Positions 59,458 to 64,000 of a stretch of 64,000 bases of DNA are shown here, one piece after another (within the stretch, counting starts at the first letter, position 1; every line of letters begins with the position of its first letter). The notes beneath the pieces are model-generated. The model did no database searches, was not told the DNA's origin, and saw only the letters and a program-made list of their open reading frames with translations. The translations under genes and the position numbers were made by a program. This DNA comes from UBA6109 sp035366835 (GTDB lineage: Bacteria; Desulfobacterota; Syntrophia; Syntrophales; UBA6109): positions 22,188 through 86,187 of the forward strand of contig DAOSIS010000016.1 of NCBI GenBank assembly GCA_035366835.1. The letters are read 5' to 3'.

Positions 59458-60660
59458 ATGTCGATTCTTGCCGACCACATCACGAAGGTAAAGGCGTCCG
59501 AGGTATCGCTGGTTTCGGCCAGGGCCCTGGAGCTGGAGCGCCAGGGGAGGGACATCGTCCGCCTGTCGGCCGGCGAGCCGGACTTCCCGACCCCGGACCA
59601 CATCAAGATCGCGTGCATCAAGGCGCTGTGCGACAACAAGACGAAGTATCCGCCGGTCATCGGCCTGCCGGAGCTGCGCGAGGCCGTCTGCCTGAAGCTC
59701 AAGCGGGACAACGCGCTGGACTATTCCCCCGAGCAGGTCATCGTCTGCACCGGCTGCAAGCAGGTGCTCTTCAATGCCATGACGGCCACACTGAATCCCG
59801 GCGACGAAGTGATCCTGACGGCGCCCTACTGGATGACCTATGCGGGCATCGTGGAGCTCAGCCGGGCTGTGCCCGTGTTTCTTCCCACGCGCCTCCAAGA
59901 CGGGTTCAAGCCGTCCGCGGAGGCCTTGGAGAAGGCGATCACCCCCAGGACGAAATGGCTGTTCCTGAACAGCCCCGGAAATCCTTCGGGGGCCGTATTC
60001 AGCGCCGGCGAGCTCGAAGCTTTCGCCGGCGTCCTGCGGCGCCACCCGCAGGTCTGGATCCTGAGCGACGACATCTACGAGTTTCTCGTCTACGACGGGA
60101 TCAGGTTCGTGAGCCTGCTGAACGTCGCTCCGGATCTGAAGGACCGCTTCCTCGTGGTCAACGGCCTCTCGAAGGCCTATTGCATGCCCGGCTGGCGCCT
60201 CGGCTACGGGGTCGGCCCGGCGGAGCTGATCAAGGCCATGTTCAAGGTCCAGTCCCAGTCCACGAGCGGCGCCACCCATTTCTGCCAGTGGGCCGCGGTG
60301 ACCGCCCTGACGGGAGACCATTCCTTCATCGCCTCGCACAACGCGGAGTACGCGCAGCGGCGGGACCTCGTGGTCGCCATGGCCAACCGGATTCCCGGGC
60401 TGAACTGCCGTCCGCCTCAGGGCGCATTCTACTGCTTCATCGGGTGCGGGGATTACGTGGGCAGGAAGGCGCCCGGGGGGGCCGTGATCTCTTCGGACGA
60501 AGACCTGGTCGGCTATCTTCTGACTGCGGCCGGAGTCGCCATGGTGCCGGGGACGCCCTTCGGGATGGCGCCCTACATCCGCGTGTCCTTCGCGACGGCG
60601 AGGCCGGAAATCGAGAAGGCCTTCGAGCGCATCCGGGAGGCCCTCGGCCTGCTGCGCTAA
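59458..60660 (+). CDS. class I aminotransferase (aspartate-type)
   Basis: A 400-residue fold-type I PLP enzyme of the aspartate aminotransferase group. AGEPDFPTPDHIK, LNSPGNPSGAVFS, SDDIYEFLVYD and the PLP Lys in VNGLSKAYCMPGWRLGY (about 240) are clear; IRVSFA near the end holds the carboxylate-binding Arg. Aspartate-type transaminases also act on the sulfonate analogues cysteate and sulfopyruvate, which would link the dehydrogenase to the lyase of this operon. AGGAG lies 7 bases ahead of ATG 59458, 10 bases after the lyase stop. Confidence 0.92.
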   Translation: MSILADHITKVKASEVSLVSARALELERQGRDIVRLSAGEPDFPTPDHIKIACIKALCDNKTKYPPVIGLPELREAVCLKLKRDNALDYSPEQVIVCTGCKQVLFNAMTATLNPGDEVILTAPYWMTYAGIVELSRAVPVFLPTRLQDGFKPSAEALEKAITPRTKWLFLNSPGNPSGAVFSAGELEAFAGVLRRHPQVWILSDDIYEFLVYDGIRFVSLLNVAPDLKDRFLVVNGLSKAYCMPGWRLGYGVGPAELIKAMFKVQSQSTSGATHFCQWAAVTALTGDHSFIASHNAEYAQRRDLVVAMANRIPGLNCRPPQGAFYCFIGCGDYVGRKAPGGAVISSDEDLVGYLLTAAGVAMVPGTPFGMAPYIRVSFATARPEIEKAFERIREALGLLR

Positions 60661-60722
60661 AGCTGTGGTGTCCATAGTCTCTCAAAATGATGCTTCGGTG
60701 GCGCGATTCCGCAAACAAGTGA

Positions 60723-60751
60723 TTGAGACAATTCGTGAGGTTGCCCTATAA
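60723..60751 (+). promoter_or_regulatory. predicted promoter of the unknown cassette
   Basis: TTGAGA (60723-60728), 17-base spacer, CTATAA (60746-60751), only 23 bases ahead of the first cassette gene, so the leader would be very short. Confidence 0.6.
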
Positions 60752-60774
60752 GCGATAATAGAGTATCTTAACGT

Positions 60775-61668
60775 ATGCTATTCGAACGTCAAAAGCTGAT
60801 TCTAGCATTGGTGAATGCCCTCGGAGGTGCGGTGGGCAGTATAGATTTTCAGAAGCTGCTATTCCTGTATTGCCTCGAAGTGGAGAAGACGCCTACCTAT
60901 GAGTTTGTTCCGTACAAGTATGGCTGCTTTTCTTTCACATCTGATATAGACAAACAGCGATTGACGGAAAAAGGGATGCTCGTTGACGAAGCACGGATCT
61001 GGAAATTGACCCCGGCCGGAAGAACCGTAGACGTCAAAAGTTCCACGCGAATCTTGGCGCATCGCTTTGCGAAGCGATACGCGAGTCTGCGAGGGGACGC
61101 GCTCGTGGCCGAGGTCTATCGGAGGCATCCGTACTATGCCATTCGCAGTGAGATCGCAGGAAAGCTGCTTTCCGGCGATAAGGAAGCCCTGAAGGCGGTT
61201 ACGGCGGCCCGTCCCCCGAAGAGCCACCCTGGACTTTGCACGATCGGCTACGAGGGGCGTACGCTGGAAGGGTTCCTGAACCTGTTGATTCGGGACGGAG
61301 TCACAATTCTGTGCGATGTGCGGCGAAATCCACTGAGCCGGAAATACGGGTTTTCGAAAGGAACGCTGTCGAGAAGTTGTGAGGGCTTAGGAATCCGATA
61401 CGAGCACCTACCGGAATTAGGTATAGCGTCCGAAAACCGGCGGGAGCTAAAGACCCAAGCCGACTACGACGTTTTGTTTGATTCCTATACGCATGAAAGC
61501 CTTCCGAAGCAAGCAAGCGCGTTGAGAAAAATTGTCAATTGGATCAAAGAGGGCGAGCGGGTGGTACTGACCTGTTATGAGCTTTTGCCCGGACAATGCC
61601 ACAGAACCTACGTGGCGAAGGAGTTGGAGCGAAGATTCGGAAAAATCTGTGCACCCAAGTGCCTGTGA
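60775..61668 (+). CDS. Panacea/SocA-like plus DUF488 fusion protein
   Basis: A 297-residue two-part protein. The first about 130 residues (LALVNALGGAVGSIDFQKLL, then YEFVPYKYGCFSF, then a winged-helix-like LTEKGMLVDE) resemble the Panacea/SocA-like antitoxin domain. From about residue 155 it is a DUF488 domain: LCTIGYEGRTLEGFLNLL, CDVRRNPLSRKYGFSKG and the Cys/His end VVLTCYELLPGQCHRTYVA. DUF488 has no settled function. The ribosome site is weak. It heads a cassette that is visibly richer in A/T than its surroundings, a sign of transfer. Confidence 0.75.
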   Translation: MLFERQKLILALVNALGGAVGSIDFQKLLFLYCLEVEKTPTYEFVPYKYGCFSFTSDIDKQRLTEKGMLVDEARIWKLTPAGRTVDVKSSTRILAHRFAKRYASLRGDALVAEVYRRHPYYAIRSEIAGKLLSGDKEALKAVTAARPPKSHPGLCTIGYEGRTLEGFLNLLIRDGVTILCDVRRNPLSRKYGFSKGTLSRSCEGLGIRYEHLPELGIASENRRELKTQADYDVLFDSYTHESLPKQASALRKIVNWIKEGERVVLTCYELLPGQCHRTYVAKELERRFGKICAPKCL

Positions 61669-61674
61669 GCGGAC

Positions 61675-62496
61675 ATGGCCAAGGAACGTATTCTTGTCAC
61701 AGTCAAGACGTATCCGACGCTGTCGCGGAAATATGGTGAGACTGTATGTACAGCCGGCGTACGCGAGGACGGCTCATGGGTGCGACTTTACCCTGTACCA
61801 TTTCGGCGTCTGGACGAAGCAGAGCAATATCGAAAGTTCGATTGGCTGGAATGCGATTTAATCAAGAACTCTGGCGATCCGCGCCCAGAGTCTTTTCGAC
61901 CTGCAGATGTGAAACAGCTGTCCGCGGTCGATCATCTGGATACGACGGATAATTGGCGGGAGAGGCGACGGTTGCTGCTGAAAACAGCAGTGGTCTATAC
62001 ACGCCTTCAGACGCTGATCGACGCGGCCAAGGCGAATGCCTTGTCGCTTGCCGTCTTCAAGCCGTCGCGAATCATCGACTTTGTCTGGGAAGAAGAGGAC
62101 CGCGAATGGGACCCGGCAAGAGTCGAGATTCTGCGTAACAAATCCCTGCAAGGTGTGCTGTTTGAAGAAGACGCTTGGCGGCAGGCATTCAGACTGATTG
62201 CGAAGCTGCCCTACAGCTTTTCTTATCGATTTGAGGATGTTGATGGAAGAGTGAGCGAGTTGCAGATTCTGGACTGGGAAATTGGACAACTTTATTGGAA
62301 TTGTTTGAGGCAGTCTGGAAGGAATGAAGCTGAAGCACTATCAAAGGTAAGGACGAAACATCATGACGAGTTTATGACGAAGGACCTGCATTTTTTTCTC
62401 GGTACGACCCAGCAGTTTCATGGTTGGGCAGCCAATCCGTGGGTTATCGTCGGCGTCTTTCCCATACCCCACGAATATCAGACGGCATTATTCTGA
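61675..62496 (+). CDS. unknown protein of the DUF488 cassette
   Basis: A 273-residue soluble protein, 6 bases behind the DUF488 gene. It starts ERILVTVKTYPTLSRKYGE then TVCTAGVREDGSWVRLYPVPFR, a strand-rich opening that might be a beta-barrel, then becomes helical; it ends WVIVGVFPIPHEYQTALF. No catalytic motif is recognised. The tight coupling suggests that it works with the Panacea-DUF488 protein. Confidence 0.7.
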   Translation: MAKERILVTVKTYPTLSRKYGETVCTAGVREDGSWVRLYPVPFRRLDEAEQYRKFDWLECDLIKNSGDPRPESFRPADVKQLSAVDHLDTTDNWRERRRLLLKTAVVYTRLQTLIDAAKANALSLAVFKPSRIIDFVWEEEDREWDPARVEILRNKSLQGVLFEEDAWRQAFRLIAKLPYSFSYRFEDVDGRVSELQILDWEIGQLYWNCLRQSGRNEAEALSKVRTKHHDEFMTKDLHFFLGTTQQFHGWAANPWVIVGVFPIPHEYQTALF

Positions 62497-62504
62497 CATC
62501 ATGT

Positions 62505-62615
62505 ATGCCGACGTCGGCGTGTGAGAGCAGTCCGATTGAGGGGCCGTTCGCCATCTGTCTTGTCTGTGAGACGCGCAAGATCGCTGTTGGACTCCTGATA
62601 GAGCTCAAGAAATGA
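62505..62615 (+). CDS. possible small open frame coupled to the next gene
   Basis: A 36-codon frame (MPTSACESSPIEGPF and then ICLVCETRKIAVGLL) whose stop overlaps the start of the next gene as ATGA. There is no good ribosome site and no family match. It could be a leader for translation coupling or chance. Confidence 0.2.
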   Translation: MPTSACESSPIEGPFAICLVCETRKIAVGLLIELKK

Positions 62616-63328
62616 ATGAAGATGAACTTATAGCCCACTTACCATACTACTATGAGCGCTCCCTCGATGTGTTGAGAGAATTTGGGGGGCCGTCGGTGTA
62701 CTTTCACATCCAAGCGATTACGGAGCAGGCGTCGAATTTCTTATCTGACAGACACATCGAAATGATATACGCAACACTTGCCTCATGGGGCATGCATCGA
62801 ATGGGTGATCCTGAAGAAACAAAAGCCAAAATGGTGGAATTCTCCGATTTCAAACAAGCGATTTTGAGTCATCGGGATGAACTGGGGCGTTATGTGTTCC
62901 TGAGAATGGATTCTTGCACGATGGAAGAATACAATAATTATATCGAGGAATTGAAGGAAATCTACTATGATCTAAGAGTATCGATTTCTGAGGCTACGAT
63001 TGTTGCTCACTCAAAAACACTTGCTCACATTATTCCGAATCTGATACCGCCGATTGACCGTCAGTATACGATACGGTTCTTTACACAGGACGAGAAAGAC
63101 TTCTTTACAGAGGCCGGTAAGTACAGGCCGATTAGCTTACCCAAAGGTATCGAAGCGCAGTTTGCCGATTTCAAGAAATATGTTTGCCGCATGAAGGCGC
63201 TATTTGATCGTTGCAACTGCCCACTCTTCAGCATTGAAAAGAAATCCTTCAATACATCCGCTCCAAAGATTATGGATAATCTCATTATGGCGTTTGTGAA
63301 AGACGTGCCCAAGCCTAAGAGACGATGA
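62612..63328 (+). CDS. unknown cassette protein, mostly helical
   Basis: A 238-residue protein with A/T-rich codon use unlike the housekeeping genes around it. Blocks such as LPYYYERSLDVLREFGGPSV, MYATLASWGMHRMGD-like IYATLASWGMHRMGDPEETK and IIPNLIPPIDRQYT look conserved but belong to no function I know. The tail is basic (KDVPKPKRR). It ends 34 bases from the convergent ribD. It may belong to the same transferred cassette as the two genes before it. Confidence 0.7.
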   Translation: MNEDELIAHLPYYYERSLDVLREFGGPSVYFHIQAITEQASNFLSDRHIEMIYATLASWGMHRMGDPEETKAKMVEFSDFKQAILSHRDELGRYVFLRMDSCTMEEYNNYIEELKEIYYDLRVSISEATIVAHSKTLAHIIPNLIPPIDRQYTIRFFTQDEKDFFTEAGKYRPISLPKGIEAQFADFKKYVCRMKALFDRCNCPLFSIEKKSFNTSAPKIMDNLIMAFVKDVPKPKRR

Positions 63329-63362
63329 TATTGTGGCAATCGGGACTTGCTGAAATGCAGCG

Positions 63363-64000
63363 TCAGGCGAAGCGCGCCTCGATGACGAGGTCGTCGCCCC
63401 GCTTCCGCAGGCTGTCGAAACGCAGCGGAAGCGCGTTCTCCATCCGGCGGATGTCGAGGTCTCCGACGGATGCGGTCCCTTTTCCCAGGATCTTCGGGGC
63501 CAAGATGATCACGATGCGGTCGGCGAGGCGCTCCCGCAGGACCGACGTGATGACGCCGCTTCCCCCTTCGACGAGCACCGAGGAGACGCCGCGCGATCCC
63601 AGCCGTCGGAAGAGGTCCTGCAGATCGGCGCCGCCCCGCCCGTCCCCTGCGACGGAAAGCACTTCCACGCCCATCTTCGCAAGCTGCGCTTCTCCCGCCG
63701 GTTCCCGCGCACAGGTCGCGGCGACGAGCGTCTTCGCACGGTGCTGGTCCTGAAAGACCCTTGCCTGCGACGGCAGGCGGAGAAGCGAGTCCACGACGAC
63801 CCGCAGGGGGTTGCGCCCCCTGACGGACCGTACGGTCAATTCCGGATCGTCGGCCTCGACGGTGCCGGCGCCGACAAGGACGGCGTCGTGGACCGCCCGA
63901 AGATGATGGGCGAAGCGCAGCGACTCGGGGCCGCTGATCCAGCGCGCATCCCCCGCCGCCGTGGCGATCCTCCCGTCGAGGGTCTGGGCGAACTTCAGCG
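63363..64000 (-). CDS. ribD: riboflavin biosynthesis protein RibD, C-terminal reductase part
   Basis: The 5' end is outside the window. The 212 visible codons are the reductase domain: KFAQTLDGRIATAAGDARWI, LRAVHDAVLVGAGTVEADDP, VLVEGGSGVITSVLRE and APKILGKG. It reduces the ribose of the aminouracil intermediate in riboflavin synthesis with NADPH. The usual N-terminal deaminase domain would be further upstream on the right. Leftward reading; high-GC like the core genome, in contrast to the cassette beside it. Confidence 0.93.
   Translation of the reverse strand, partial: LKFAQTLDGRIATAAGDARWISGPESLRFAHHLRAVHDAVLVGAGTVEADDPELTVRSVRGRNPLRVVVDSLLRLPSQARVFQDQHRAKTLVAATCAREPAGEAQLAKMGVEVLSVAGDGRGGADLQDLFRRLGSRGVSSVLVEGGSGVITSVLRERLADRIVIILAPKILGKGTASVGDLDIRRMENALPLRFDSLRKRGDDLVIEARFA

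Noticed and set aside
1..64000. CRISPR arrays, rRNA genes, transposases, integrases, prophage genes
   Set aside because: None was found; no regularly spaced repeats, no ribosomal RNA blocks and no DDE or recombinase motifs were seen.

Overview
The window is high-GC DNA, probably from a metagenome assembly because it carries a 100-base run of N with duplicated flanks. It comes from an anaerobic, probably Desulfobacterota-like (syntroph or sulfate-reducer relative) bacterium. Pointers are a complete Rnf complex followed by an NfnAB-type transhydrogenase, a four-subunit 2-oxoacid:ferredoxin oxidoreductase, pyruvate phosphate dikinase, a siroheme-decarboxylase-like gene beside hemL, a two-subunit B12 acyl-CoA mutase, and many TRAP/TTT carboxylate transporters. 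No rRNA gene is present, so the placement is an inference from gene content.

Layout. 1-3765: an operon for a B12-dependent acyl-CoA mutase (large and small subunit) and a PaaK-type CoA ligase, read leftward, with a divergent FCD-type GntR regulator and three matching operator palindromes between them. 3860-9278: M24 peptidase, a 3D-domain lipoprotein, a TRAP transporter operon and a small membrane protein. 9535-13613: histidine genes hisI-hisG-hisB, a lipoprotein, hisA, then a HIT protein. 13786-19956: yqeY-dnaG-rpoD, a CAU tRNA, a zinc-ribbon protein, RNase HI and the RNase P RNA. 19972-29514: ppdK, an orphan Cache protein, a first ATP synthase c-subunit gene, and a Cache/PAS histidine kinase with an NtrC-type regulator. 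29527-40036: engB, then rseC-rnfCDGEAB-NusG_II protein-apbE-nfnAB, which looks like one electron-transfer unit. 40125-41429: atpZ-atpI-atpB. 41504-43535: gmd-fcl for GDP-L-fucose. 43600-45365: hemL and a siroheme decarboxylase-like gene. 45637-45999: a second c-subunit gene. 46065-49636: a GGQ release-factor-like protein, an ACT protein and korDABC. 49873-53084: an MBL hydrolase, a NusG paralogue and an FAD protein. 53116-60660: a LysR regulator divergent from a dehydrogenase, a tctCBA transporter, a D-cysteine desulfhydrase/cysteate-lyase-type PLP enzyme and an aminotransferase. 60775-63328: a more A/T-rich three-gene cassette of unknown function (Panacea-like plus DUF488 fusion and two unknowns). 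63363-64000: the 3' part of ribD.

How it fits together. Kor and other ferredoxin-linked oxidations would feed Rnf (ferredoxin to NAD+, ion pumping) and Nfn (ferredoxin plus NADH to NADPH). ApbE would attach the FMN that RnfG and RnfD need. The ion gradient is used by an ATP synthase whose Fo genes are scattered here. Organic acids enter by TRAP and TTT systems.

Most interesting points: (1) the 53-61 kb operon has all the enzyme classes needed for sulfolactate/cysteate breakdown; (2) rpoD keeps its length but its region 4.2 (the -35-reading helix-turn-helix) is unrecognisable, although canonical TTGACA promoters are present in the same window; (3) the uncharacterised Panacea-DUF488 cassette with its own promoter; (4) a hairpin repeat that starts exactly over the stop codon of two unrelated genes; (5) an RNase P RNA whose P1 stem is encoded inside the end of the RNase HI gene; (6) an atypical B12 mutase active-site residue pair.
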